Origin: Hygrocybe punicea
Taxonomy: Eukaryota > Basidiomycota > Agaricomycetes > Agaricales > Hygrophoraceae
Length of the DNA: 64,000 nt
NCBI GenBank assembly: GCA_963556145.1
Contig: OY744467.1
Location: 5,890,001 to 5,954,000 of the forward strand
Reading direction: 5' to 3'
Below the pieces are notes generated by a model. The model searched no databases. It had not been told where the DNA came from and worked only from the letters and a program-made list of their open reading frames with translations. Shown piece after piece: positions 29,490 to 40,899 of this stretch (within the stretch, counting starts at the first letter, position 1; each line of letters opens with the position of its first letter). The translations under genes and the position numbers were made by a program.

Positions 29490-31652
29490 TAGGATTTATT
29501 ATTCTATTTGGCCCCCTGCATCCAACTTCCCATGCACCCCTTACCTGAAACAGTGGTAGCTAAGTAAATACATTCAATGATTCAGCAGTAATTCAGGTCC
29601 TGTTGGTGATAAAATCATAGAAAATTTGTGATGAGTAGGCTTACACTTCTAGGTGTTCATGGGAAAATGGGACAACAATGGGATATGACAGGATGGCATG
29701 AGTATTTCCCTTCCATTCATGGATGACCATCAAAAAATGCTGAAACAAATTTAATCCAGGCAACTACCTTAGATTTGGCTTTTGTTTCTAACCTAACTTC
29801 TTCACAATTTATGGAAAATTTGTTGCAAAAACCTTTTCCCTCCCCCTATATCCTCCTGTACCAACAGTACTTGACTTTCAGATGTTGTGGTATATAAACA
29901 GTATCTAGCTTTGCTGGTTGAGGAAGGAAGGATTGAAGAGGATGCATGATGAGTTTATCTATTTAGCTTATTTTATTCTGGGGTTGCAGTGATTGTAAAC
30001 ACCAACCCAATACTTTACTCCTCATATTTCTATCTTCAATCTGGGAGTTCTTTTTTCTAATAATGCTCCTTACACGTATATACTTTCTGCTAGGAGAAAA
30101 ACCATTGCATCAGTAAAATATGCAAAATGTCTTGGGTGGTCTGGTCTGGTCTGGACCCATGAGATCATGAAAACCCATCATCTTTGAGATTCTGTTGAGG
30201 TGAAGCTAAGATTGCAGAAGAAGATCTCGATGGAGATAGGTAGTGTTTCAAGGTTACGAGTCCCTATAAGGGAATCATTCTATACGGTGGGTTTTTCAAC
30301 TCAGGGTCACACTCTAATTTGCCAAGCCATGGGAACAATTTTGAAGCCCTGGGAATAACTAGAGGAAGTGCCAACTTAGTTGGCAAAAACCTTGCTTAAT
30401 GTGGCTAGACAATGTGTACAAGTGACATATATACAAAATTTGACACCCACTGAGAGCACCACCATTCCTAGATAGTCTGGCATAAGCTCATGACACAGCT
30501 ACAGGTACTAGTGTTTGAGAAGTCAGTGCAATACACAAAAAATCTTGCAATAAATTCTGATTTGGCCATAAAATTCTTGTGTTTGTTAAAATCTAGTTTG
30601 TCTAATCCCTGTTTATGTGTAAACAACAACACCAAAACTGGTGTAAAAGTGCCAAAATGTGACTTTTGTGAGGGCTATAACTCTGCAACCACTGAGTATT
30701 TCTCAATAGTGTAGAAGAAAAACTTGCGTAGAATCATTAGGACTACAAATTTTTGTATTTGACCTTGGTGTGAATATTTTTTCCTAAGGAGATAACTGAT
30801 GGCTGCATTTCTGTATTTTTGATGTACTGGCTGCAATTTTCTTCTAATCCTTTTGGTCTTGGTGAGAAACATGTATGGTTTTCAATTATCTACAAATGTC
30901 TCATATATGATTTGTTCAAATATTCCATCTGTGGAGAGTTATAGTCAAGATATTTTTAAGGTGATGGCAAAATGCAAACATACATATGCTATGCTACTGT
31001 TCAACAAGTAAAGCACCTGAGAGGTAAATACCAAAAAAGGTTGGCCCATTGGGTAAGGACAAATCAGGCAAACCTGGGTTGCTTCAATTAAGACAACTCA
31101 GTAACTTTGCAAGCAAGGGAATTATGACTGCTGACTGTGTAACTGTGAGAATTTGTTGTCCCAATCTGTAAGAACAATAAGGCAGCCAGATCACAGGTGC
31201 TAATTTTGGAATGGGTAGTGTTATAGTGTGTTTGTATTGCCATTGCAATCCACCAATGCTTGTCAGCTTTATTATAAATAATCAAATGCATTGTTAGTGT
31301 AATGTGCACCTTATTAAATATAGATGAGTTGAATTCTGGTCTGAATAGTGCTGAGAGCTCTGCAGTGTCCACCCAGTGTCCCAGCTGTATTCTGAGGAAT
31401 TTCCAGTGCAATAGACACTGGATGAACCCGATATGAAATCTTTGTCTACAGATACATATATTAGCTATGTGCAAGCAATATCCGACAGATCTGCAGTGAA
31501 TGGAAGCTTTCAATGGAGGTACATGTTCCAATAGTCTAAAGTATGTGCAAAGAGGCACATTTTCTGCATTGCTCTGCTGTGATCTTAATAGTTGTTCAAT
31601 ACACCTACTTAATTTACAACTTATTACTTGATTTTAAATAGGCTTGTTCTAA

Positions 31653-31672
31653 ATGGCTCCCCGGGGAGCCAT
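31653..31672. repeat. Perfect 20-bp palindrome
   Basis: ATGGCTCCCCGGGGAGCCAT. A partial copy, ATGGCTCCCC, recurs about 55 bases downstream near 31711. It may be the remnant of a very small inverted-repeat element. Confidence 0.8.
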
Positions 31673-31927
31673 CAAAAATTTCCTTATATAGTGGGGGAAG
31701 CCAGGGGCAAATGGCTCCCCATATTATACAATTGCGCTGTGAATCTCAGTATTTTTAATCAAGATTAACTTAGATACACGATTCGAGCCTAGCCAATTAC
31801 GTTGGCTGCGTGATTTGAATAGAACTATATTCGGCTCAACAACTTCCTCTACTAGGCAAAAGCCTCCTTCTACTGTAGGGATGGCTTCGGGATGTAGAAC
31901 GACGGTACGTGGCATTGGATGGGTATA

Positions 31928-32815
31928 CTAAAGGGTCAGGCTAGGTGAAAAAAGGGGCTGAAGGTATAGTGACGTGGCAAAACGAGAGGTCCAAATGGTG
32001 CTGGTGGATGTTTGAACACGGCAGAGGGGACTTGTTCTGGGGGATGAAGGGGAACAGGAGGCTCTGGGTGTTGAACGAGGGTTGTGGGGGGGGGTTGTCC
32101 GAACACTGTGGCTGGGAATAGTGGAAAATGTGGGCCGCACAATGGTGACATGATGGGGCGTCTGAACACAGCGGCAGGGGCTCGTTTGGGGAGACGAGGG
32201 GGAACGGGGGCTCAGGTGGAACACAGGAGCATTGGGGTCGAATAGAGGTTAAATAGAGGTGCTTAGGTCGGGGATGGCGAACGCTGTGGGGCTGGGAATA
32301 GTGGAAAATGTGGGCCGCGCAATGGTGACATGATGGGGCATCTGAACACAGCGGCAGGGGCTCGTTTGGGGAGACGAGGGGGAACAGCGGCGGGTGATCG
32401 TTTGGGGAGACGAAGGGGAACGGGGGCTCTGGAGAGTGGAACACGGGAGCATGGGGTCGAATAGAGGTGTGTGGGGTCGGGGATGGCGAAATATGGGGGT
32501 TGCACTATGGTGATATGGCATGTTGCGCTGGAGCTCTATAAACAACATAGAGGGGCTTCGTTTAGGATGACAAAGGGGAACAGAGGGTCCTGAAGTGGTG
32601 AACGAGGGTCTGCAAGGTTGATCGCAGGTGTGTGAGGTCGGGGATGGTCTAGGCGGGGCTGCAAGGTGGTGACGCGGCAAGTTCGCGGGTGTTCCACAAG
32701 GAGGCAGGGACAATTTGTTTGGCGCCACGAGCAAGAATGGAGGTTGAACGGTGTTGTGGGGGGTCGACTGAATGAGCTTGAGGCCGGGAATGAGGAAAAA
32801 TGGGTGGACTTCAAG
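31928..32815 (-). repeat. Degenerate ~180-bp tandem repeat array
   Basis: Two clear units start near 32112 and 32292 (period 180), with more degenerate units on both sides, about five in all. Each includes GGCAGGGGCTCGTTTGGGGA-like and TGGGGTCGAATAGAGG-like words. Minus-strand open frames across it (up to about 250 codons, Pro/Ser/His-rich) come from the repeat and show no domain. Confidence 0.8.
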
Positions 32816-33128
32816 CATGCAAGTGATGTAATCTGAGATGCGGATCGTCAACGCGTCAACCACAAACTGCAAATGCGAAACAAGGACATACATACCTTTG
32901 AGTAAATTTTGATCATGTCGCGAAGATGAGACGTGAGGACACCAGCGAGATGAAAGAGATTGTGAGCGCAGGGTAAGGCACTCCAAGGAATTTTCCAAGA
33001 CACCTCAGGCATTTGCACGAGTCAAAGTTGAATTGCCCACTTTATTGTACACTACTTGATGACTTTGTTATACAGGAGAACTCGTTGTTCATCATTTGTT
33101 GTACATTAAAACCTCAGCCACGGCACAA

Positions 33129-35047
33129 CTATTTGTTCCTGGAACACGTAGTGGCATAATGCCCACGTTCACCGCACTTTCCACACTTACAATGACTGGG
33201 GCCATTGCCATCGTCATTATTAAACTTCACCCGTTTGCCCGGCCATTCTCCTTCAATCGCCGAGGCAAGTCTATTCTTGCAAGGGCAACCTTTGGTGTGG
33301 ATGTGTCGAGGAGGTAGGATGGAGAGGCCTGCATCTGTGTCGCGCCACGCACTGTCCATTACAAGTCAGTCATACACAAACACGAATGCAACCATAAAGC
33401 TTACATCATTGCATCAATATCAGCATTCAGGCTCTTCAGCTCGGCCTCGGTGTGGACATGTCGAAGAACGTCTTGGAACTTGGTAATGGCCTGGTGATGG
33501 ATAACTTTTGCTGGTAAAGTTTGAGTGGTGGGTGGAGGCAAAGAGCGCCTTTGAAAGGGAGATAGATGAATAGGGATCAGTGGAGTTGTCATCGGGTCAT
33601 TCCCTGATTTGTTGCATCCAATTCTCACAACATCAGTTATTGCAATGTCAAGACTTGGTTCTGTGAGCCACCTAGTTGGTAGCTAAGCACTGTTGCGCCA
33701 TGAGAGGACACAAATGGCATACCTTCGATTGAAGAGACCTAAATGGAATTGCGTTGATGATTGCAGTCTTTGGAGTACAGCGTAGAAGTGCCGACAGGGT
33801 ATCCCTAAATTTGTACCCATCATACAGTCACAAACGGGGTGACTGGTATCAAGTAGAGCCAGGTAATGAGTAGCGTGCGTCGCGTAGTGTTTTATCTCGA
33901 AAAATGTTGTGCAGGTCCTACCACCACTCACAACCAACCGAAGGAGGTATTGTGCTGAAATACGGATTGTATCTTCCGAAAAGTTGTCGAGAAGACTCTG
34001 AAGGTAAATTTGAGTTAGCTAATGTCCCTGGCAAGTTGGAGCAAAATTTAAGAACCTCTGATGCCGTGATGACTCTGTCGGCTTCATCAGCAGGAACGGT
34101 GCTACGCTGTATTTCATGGGAAGCCAAAAAGTCAGCCTATGAGAAGTCAGCTTGGAACGCACATTTGACGGATTAGGTCCTTACCCAGTTGTCTGATCCT
34201 TGTGGAAGGCTGGAACACTCTGCGGTGTAGAATACAGATAATTCCATCTGCTCGTATGATTTCTGTACAGCATATGGAACGCAGTGAGAGCGAAGAAGTT
34301 GAAGGGGTTCAGCAAAAAGAATATCAGTTTGAGTTGGGTGCCGTAAACGTGCCGTCTGAGGAATTCTTCTCAGCTGGTGCTACAAATCAAAATGGAAGAG
34401 CGTACTTGCCTGTCGAATATGAAGGGCTTCAAGATCGTGCTGGGCTTGGGAACACTGAATTAAGTTCATTGAGAGTTGGTAAGCAGATGTCTTCGAATCA
34501 CCAAGCAGCTTATTGACACGGTTCTCCCCTTCTACACGGCCAGACGTGTGGACGCCACAAGTATAGCGTGTCGCGACAAAAGTCCATGCCCAGCATTTAT
34601 GATCTGGCCAAAGCTCTCTGTCAAGGTAAGGTTGCGCAGCAGGAAATTTTGCAAGGAGTCCAGCCCAGGCTTCTTCAAGGGCTGCAGGAGAAATGGAATA
34701 ATAGACGCTCCAGAATGCTTCTTGAAAGGATTGTATCAAGGGTCCAAGGATTGGTGCCAACTTCTTGATGACATTACCATCGAGGTGGTTGAGGCAACGA
34801 CCATGAAATGAGATTTCTGATTTGGGCCGTCTAGAAACTGCCAAGTCAAGTCCAGTATCTGCATCTGAAAAGAAAACACGCTCCAAACACGTCGGGAGTA
34901 CTGCAAATAGGCAGTCCAGTGCCCATTGATGCTCATTTGCCATCTCACTAGTATGGAGTGAATAGGCAATATTGCGAGATGCAAAGAACTGGTCAATGAC
35001 CACGAAAACATTTAAAGGGAGTCCATACTGGTTTCAAAGCATAGCGA
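33129..35047 (-). pseudogene. Ulp1-MULE fusion gene, C-terminal half (transposase core, SWIM, zinc knuckle)
   Basis: Continuation of the gene at 51510-54052, cut by E3. After the E3 junction the frame runs through a TGA (35034-35036, fits CGA) into VFVVIDQFF and the rest of a MULE-type DDE core. Five short introns join the exons in phase: 34356-34409 (a GC-AG intron with GCAAGT donor), 34137-34184, 33998-34055 (CTAAC branch site), 33672-33722 and 33352-33404. A SWIM zinc finger (C-D-C...C-R-H) lies near 33800, and a C-terminal CCHC knuckle (CGKCGERGHYATTC) ends the protein at 33129. These are standard parts of FAR1/MULE transposases, which bind element ends and cut DNA in the nucleus. Confidence 0.8.
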
Positions 35048-35753
35048 TGTGACGGCGAGTGTGGTTGTAGATCCGAATGGGAATCTACTGTGAAGGGTGA
35101 TCAGCTAGTAGAAGTGATCAAAGGAGTGGCAAGTAGAGAATCCGAGGTCACGTAAGTGGGAACCGGAGAGGATTGGACCTTTCCGATTGGTCGGGTTGGT
35201 TTCCGATTGATCGGGTTGGTGTCCGATTGGTCGGGTTGGTGTCCGGATTGATTTGGGTGTCGGATCCGGTTGGGTCGTGAAGTTTGACGAAGAGTTTTTA
35301 GGTATAGTGAGGGCGGGTTTGTTATGGGATAACAGAAAGTGGTGAGAGGCTTAGTACGAAAGGGTTCTGTGCGTTTTGGGGTGAAGAGTCAACTTGTATT
35401 ATTGGTACAACTATCTCTACATTTTATAGTACTTAAACAAGGCGGTGCTCTGCACAGGCCAGTTAGGAGAAGAGGCAGTAAACGTCAAATCTACTGAAAC
35501 ATATCAACCCGATCAGTGTCTCTACGAAATGTGATAGGAACTGTAGTATAGGAGTGAACCGGTGTTGATGATTGTCGTGATGAGAACGTATACAATCGGG
35601 TTGAGCGCCGCCCTGTGTTATGGATCAGATCCGGATCCGGGTTTGGTGGATTTTGGAACGTATTTCGATCGGGTTCGTTATAGGTCTTTGTGCGGATTCG
35701 GGTTGTGTCGTATATGTCGGGTTTTCGTGTATAGAGGGACCCTGCCCTCTACA
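35048..35753 (-). repeat. E3 3' LTR (706 bp)
   Basis: Starts TGTGACGGCG and ends CCCTCTACA in plus orientation. It differs from the right LTR at ten positions, every one a transition at a CpG. A TCCGATTG(G/A)TCGGGTTGGT word is repeated three times near 35185-35240. Read in the plus direction it could also drive the accessory gene that starts about 290 bases downstream (inference). Confidence 0.93.
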
Positions 35754-35767
35754 TCTCCCCCACACTT
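35754..35767 (-). other. E3 polypurine tract
   Basis: On the minus strand AAGTGTGGGGGAGA stands immediately before the TGTAGAGG start of the 3' LTR, the usual position for plus-strand DNA priming. The matching E2 tract is AAGACCCAAGGAGA. Confidence 0.8.
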
Positions 35768-36046
35768 CTAATAGAGACCATCCCTGGTCGATCCGTCGGT
35801 CAAATAAGCTCGAGGTCAATCCGGATTGGAATCCAACACGTCGGATTGTCATATGGTCGTACAGGCGTGTGCAAGCCGACGGCAATCCGGGGATAAGGAT
35901 AAGAATCCGCGAAAACCCAAGAAGGCAACCGGGGCCGAGCATAAACAAAGCCGCCACGTGACTGCGTCAACAACGACACACAAGAAAAATTTTCTTACGC
36001 GACATCAACAACAACAACCCCACCAATACTGCTCAGTTATCACAAG

Positions 36047-37600
36047 ATGCAACCTTCCCACGACGAGTTTCTCCAAGCCCTCGATGAAAACATGCGCCAA
36101 GACCTTGCCGACGCGATAGCGGAGGTGCGGGAGGTTGACCAAACGGCCCATGAAGTCATGCAAGAGGGCCGCGAGGCGGAAGCGTCCCAATGGGTCTTCA
36201 GACGGAAGCGGGCACTGGTACGTGGTCGAATAGCACATTGTAGGCCGATTCACAACTGAACGTAACGCGGACAACAGCGTGCCTATGTAGGTATTACCGC
36301 GGAAATCCGGGAGAGCGGGATCGAGGTCGTCGAGTCCGCCGGATGGAGGAGCGCCGGGATGCTGATGGTGGAAATCGAACGTTGGATCGTGAACCGCCAG
36401 GAACATATACGATGGGAACAGGAGACGGCAACCCGAGAGGCAGCAGAGGAGGCACAACGCCGGGAGGAGGATCGAAGGGAGGCTGAGGCAGCAGCGGAAA
36501 GGAAACAGGCGGCTGAAAAGGAAGCGACCCGACGCCAGATGGAACGAGATGAAGAGGCAGCAACCGCTAAACGGGACTACGAAGCCAAGCGTAAACGACT
36601 GGCGGCCGAATTCGTCCTGGAGCAGCAAAGGAGAAATGCCGAGTACCGGATGATTCCGGACGGGTTCGAGGGCGTAGGGGAGTTCTCGCAAACGCAACAT
36701 ACGGACGGTCCGGTTGGTGGGGCGGCCGACGACGAGGATGACGCAGTTTCCTCGCCCTCGAATCACGAAATGGAGTGGGAGGCGGCCCAACTCAGGGAAA
36801 TCAAGCAAACGAATCCGGCAGACGACGGTTTGAAAGACTTCTCCGTCCCGAGGGGAGAGTTGGAGGGGCCAGCGGGGGAGGACCAGAATAACGGGCCGTC
36901 CGTACGTCGTCCCTTCTTCACATTGTGCCAACTAACGAAGTTCCAGCTAACCGGTCCGTTCCGTATTCGACAGTGCGACGGGTGCGAAATCGCGAGGGAA
37001 GCCTGTCGAGGAGTCGAGGGCTTTGCCTGCGAGCGGTGCAAGCGCTTGAAAAAGAAGTGCATATTGGCGGCAAGGGGCGCGATTGGAGGGGTGAAAAAGA
37101 CTGCATGAAAGGGAAAGGAGAAGGCTCGCAACCCGGCCGCGAAGCGCAAGATCATCCCGATGGTCGAAATCCCGGTCAAGCGCAAGGTACCGGTCAAGGG
37201 GCCGTCAAGTAGTAAGCGGACGCTCTCGGAGGTGGAACCCGACTCGGAATCAGAGGCGACGGATCCGAAAGAACTCGAGGTCCTGAGGCACGTACTGAAA
37301 CGGCCCCGGATAAGTGAAGACTTCGAGGAAAACCTCAATTATATGTGGCAGGTCGCCAACAAGTCCCAGAACGACATCGCGATGGCCGCGGAACAACTCG
37401 CCACATACACAGCCGCGGTCAATTCTCGTCTCACAACGATAACCCAACAACTCAACCGGATCCGTGCCAACCACGCACTCCTCATTATGCAACTCGAAAT
37501 TGTGGGCGTCAAACCCGGGGAACAAAGTGACGGGTTCCGTGGAGGAGAAGCGTCGGGAGGCCGGCCGGTCTGTACATATAAATGTGTAGTAAAATTTTGA
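36047..37600 (+). CDS. Antisense accessory gene of E3: coiled coil plus Zn(II)2Cys6 cluster
   Basis: Runs against gag-pol, between integrase and the 3' LTR. Exon 1 (36047-36217, 57 codons) ends in RKRAL at a GTACGT donor; intron 36218-36277 (60 nt) ends AACAG; exon 2 (36278-37600) continues in phase. Exon 2 encodes a long Glu/Arg/Ala-rich coiled coil (about 36370-36640), an acidic stretch and then Cys residues spaced C-x2-C-x6-C-x7-C-x2-C-x6-C, which fits the fungal GAL4-type binuclear cluster. A basic region and a second helical segment follow. One TGA (37106-37108) interrupts exon 2; CGA to TGA would explain it. A nuclear DNA-binding role is likely from the cluster, but the target is unknown. 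E2 carries a decayed relative at the same place. Confidence 0.7.
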
Positions 37601-37860
37601 CACTTTTTCGGACTGAGAAACGAATAGACATAAAAGAAAATCGACACTCTATCAGCTAGGTCCCCACTGGCAAGGGTGAAGCCCGAAGACTTTACAAGCA
37701 CGGTGTGATCGAGACTAATCGCATCATTCGAGTTCGTGAAATAAAAACGAAAAGGGGAGCGGAAACAGAAGGAGTCCAAAACTGAAACAGATAGTATCCC
37801 ACCGGGTAGACCTGATGAGTACCAGCGGGTTGAAACCGGACCAAAACGGGGTACGGGTGG

Positions 37861-40351
37861 CTAATTGTCGTCAACGGGTTCATCAAACACTGGTAATTCG
37901 TCAGCCGGAGAGGCGGATCCGTTAGACGAGACGTCGGGTTCGTGCGTGTTCACCGGAAAGCGCAGAAAGCCGTCAAGGGAGATCGAGAGACGCGAGCGGC
38001 TATAGTATGGTATAAGCCGGAACGCCGCGTACCGGGTTCGAGAAACGGTTCCGTCTAACTCGGCAAGAATGTAAGACTGACCCTCCATCTTGCGGACAAC
38101 AATCATTGGACCAAACCAACGCGGCTTTGACTTCCGGTCTAGAGACATCTCGACCCGTGAATTCCGGATGAGTACCAGATCGCTGGGTCGCAAGTCATAG
38201 CTTTTGATCGTATTCGCAAATTTCTCTTCGAACTGTCGAACGGATTCGAACCGTGACTTGAGTACACGATCCCTAATGGCGTCAAGGTCCTCTGGCCGTT
38301 TCCGTAGTTGTCGGGCATGGAGAGCAATAAGTTCCGGCGTCGTCATAGCACTTTGCCGTGGAACCAAATATGTTGCTTCAGCTAAGTCGAACGGAAAGAG
38401 GGGCTCGACACCATGAGCCATATAATACGACGAATACCCGAGGTCCCAGTGGGTTGTAACCCGTTCTGCCCAAAATACCGAGTGTACAACAGTGTGCCAA
38501 CTCCGCTCGTCGCCATCGCATGTTTTCATTATTGCTTCGCGAACATCCCGATGACGACGTTCGACGGGTCCGTTAGCCTGTGAGTTGTAGGGGGAAATCT
38601 GGATGTGTCGGATACCAAAACGGTCCACGAGGTAATTGAGTGCGTTGACGAACGGAGGGCCGTTATCCGTGACAATTTCTTCCAAAGCACCCCACCGGCA
38701 CAGTATTTCTTAGAAAATAAAGGTGCCTATGGTAGAACCCATTTCCCGGCGCAGCATACGGAACTCCGGATACGAAGTAAGGGAGCATTGAGCTTGTACA
38801 ATGTAGCGGAAACCGCCGGATCGGGGCATGTGCATGGTATCGATGTATACTTTACGAAATAATGAAGCCGGAGTCGCAACCGTAGGCGGAATATGGTGGT
38901 AGCGCATTTGCCGGATTTGACACTGGTGACACGACCGGACATACCACTTGACGTCGTGATTCAAGAATGGCCACCAAAACCGATCCAAAAGATGAGTTTG
39001 AACAGAGAACACCCCCTTGTGTCCGAGGGAGTCGTGCACCTCGCGGATAAGTCGAAGCCATTTACCAACGGGAACCACGACCTTATGTTTTCCGTGAGTG
39101 TCCTTCCAAAGTTTATCGTCGATTAGGAAGAACTCGAGCGTGTATCTCATGAATTGGCGGAATTTCTGGTCGGAAAATCCAGGTGGACGCTCTAGTGTTC
39201 GAAGGAATTGTTCGACAACGCGAACCCGATCGTCAGCGGCAACAGCGTTTGCTGTCCGAGGGATATCGGCATCGGTTTGTTCCACAGAGTACACGGCTAC
39301 CAGGTTTGTCGCGTAACTTCGGTTCTGGCAGGCCGTACATAAAACACGGGTGGATGAGTCACATCGGGGTGATTTGTAGTTGACCACTTCCATATAAAAA
39401 CCATATGACCGGTCAATCCATTCTTCAAAATCATTGGTGTCAGGTGGATCGGCTTCAGTTCATGGCCGGCGGGAGAGCCCGTCCGCGGCGGAGTGGTCAG
39501 AAGCCGGTACATGGACTAGTGTGAAATTGAAAAGTAAAATCCCAGCGATCCACCGATTAATTGTGGCGTTTGGCTGAATATCTGGGTTGTTCAACATCCC
39601 CTTGATGTATTTAGCGTCGACCTCGACGGTCAAATTACGGACACCAATGATAAACACCCGGAAGTAGTGTAAGGCATGGAAAAGGCCGAACAATTCCAGC
39701 TTAGACTGGGAATAGCGTGACTCGCGGTCATTCCATGTGATGGACCCAAAGCGGCTCGGGTAGCGCTTTCCGTCATCGCGGATCTGCATGAGGATGAACC
39801 CGACACCTATAACCGATGAGTCCACGGCCAATATAACTTCCCAATCTTTTTCGTAATCGATGGCACGCAAAGCGGGTGACGTGACAACGGCATGTTTTAA
39901 GAAGTCGAATGCGGATAGTTCCGTGTCCTGGAAATCAAAGGGTATTCCTTTCCGGGTGAGATAAACCAAGGGTCGAGCGTACAAAGCAAAGCCCTTGATG
40001 AAAATCCTCATAAGTCCGCAAGTACCGAGGAAGGCGCGTATATCGGTCGCGTTCCTAGGCAGAGGCCAATCGCAAATCTTCTGAACCTTCCCGGCGTTGG
40101 GGACACGACCTTCGTAAGTGCACGTATGACCAACAACAACCACAGACGGGCGGCAAAGCTCCAGCTTCTTGCCATTGAATGTTCCGCCAATGTACCGGAA
40201 ACGTTGTAGGACTCGATTAACACCCTGAAAGTATTCCCACACAAATCATCGTATTCCATCGTTTTCCGGTATAGTCTCGTAGCCGCCATCGGGTAATTCG
40301 TAACGGGTCGGGGGGCCTTTCAGAGGAATATCATCCATAAACGGGATTGTT
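37861..40351 (-). pseudogene. pol: E3 pol, second part: end of RT, RNase H, integrase
   Basis: Continues pol after the E4 insertion. It begins with the RT polymerase centre FMDD (near 40335), then RNase H (AVDSS, KLELFGL, VHVPA...DGLSRR). Integrase follows with its zinc region (H-x4-H, C-x2-C near 38910) and core residues D (YIDTM), D (VTDNG) and E (PVERR), with 34 residues between the last two by my count. The C-terminal module has RWFGPM; there is no chromodomain. In-frame stops at 40243-40245 (TGA), 39460-39462 (TGA) and 38710-38712 (TAA) each fit one C-to-T change. At the first of these E2 has Arg. All catalytic residues seem present, so the element was probably active until recently. Confidence 0.88.
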
Positions 40352-40355
40352 ACGT

Positions 40356-40512
40356 TGGAGTAGTAGCGAGGGCTGTGTCACGTGACTCAGTTCCCACGGT
40401 TCGTGTTGTTTGTTGGTTCCCAAAGTAGCTAGAAGACAACCCAACCAATCCACGACCTTCGAGACTCGAGACTCAGTTCTTCGTTAGACGTCCGAGACTC
40501 CAGACCACTCCA
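40356..40512 (+). repeat. E4 5' LTR (157 bp)
   Basis: Identical by eye to 46748-46904, with TGGAG/CTCCA inverted termini. It is very short for an LTR, so promoter elements must be compact or partly internal. Confidence 0.96.
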
Positions 40513-40515
40513 ACG

Positions 40516-40533
40516 TGGTGATGAGAGCGGCAT
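40516..40533 (+). other. E4 primer-binding site
   Basis: TGGTGATGAGAGCGGCAT starts three bases after the LTR and would pair with a tRNA 3' end with CCA and an A discriminator. It differs from the site of E1-E3, so a different tRNA primes this lineage. From here to the gag ATG (40534-40899) I see only leader sequence. Confidence 0.7.
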
Positions 40534-40899
40534 TCGACCTCTACACCCAATAGACTCACCAGAGACCCAAGAAGAGCACACGACCTGAGACCCGAGACCA
40601 GAGCACAGAGACCAGACCCAATCACCGAAACCTAAATACACACCAAGACGTCGTACCTACACCCATACATTCCCGCGCGAGATCTTCGTAGATCGTTCAT
40701 CTCAAACCGTTCCCGAGACGAACGAGGTAGATTCACAAGCAGTTCAACCTCCCTATCGAGCTCACGAACAACAACTCCAACCCCGGAATCATCCATCACC
40801 ACCTCATCCAACAACTCAGAATTCTCCAGCCGCAGCGCACCAGACACACCACCCACATCACCAACCGCACAACAACACGACCCACCACCCCGACCAAAA

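Larger units (their letters stand above)
28954..31927. other. AT-rich intergenic region
   Basis: Apart from a MITE (29107-29489) and a palindrome (31653-31672) I see no gene here. Short open frames are isolated and lack recognisable motifs. The 3' end of the kinase-fusion gene may extend a little past 28953, where a GTAAAG donor follows the last recognisable exon. Confidence 0.5.

Noticed and set aside
31088..31558. Minus-strand frame of about 156 codons
   Set aside because: No recognisable motif, and the region looks intergenic and AT-rich.
32249..32998. Pro/His-rich minus-strand ORF of about 250 codons
   Set aside because: Lies across the 180-bp repeat array; the reading frame is kept by repeat composition, with no domain or expression signal.
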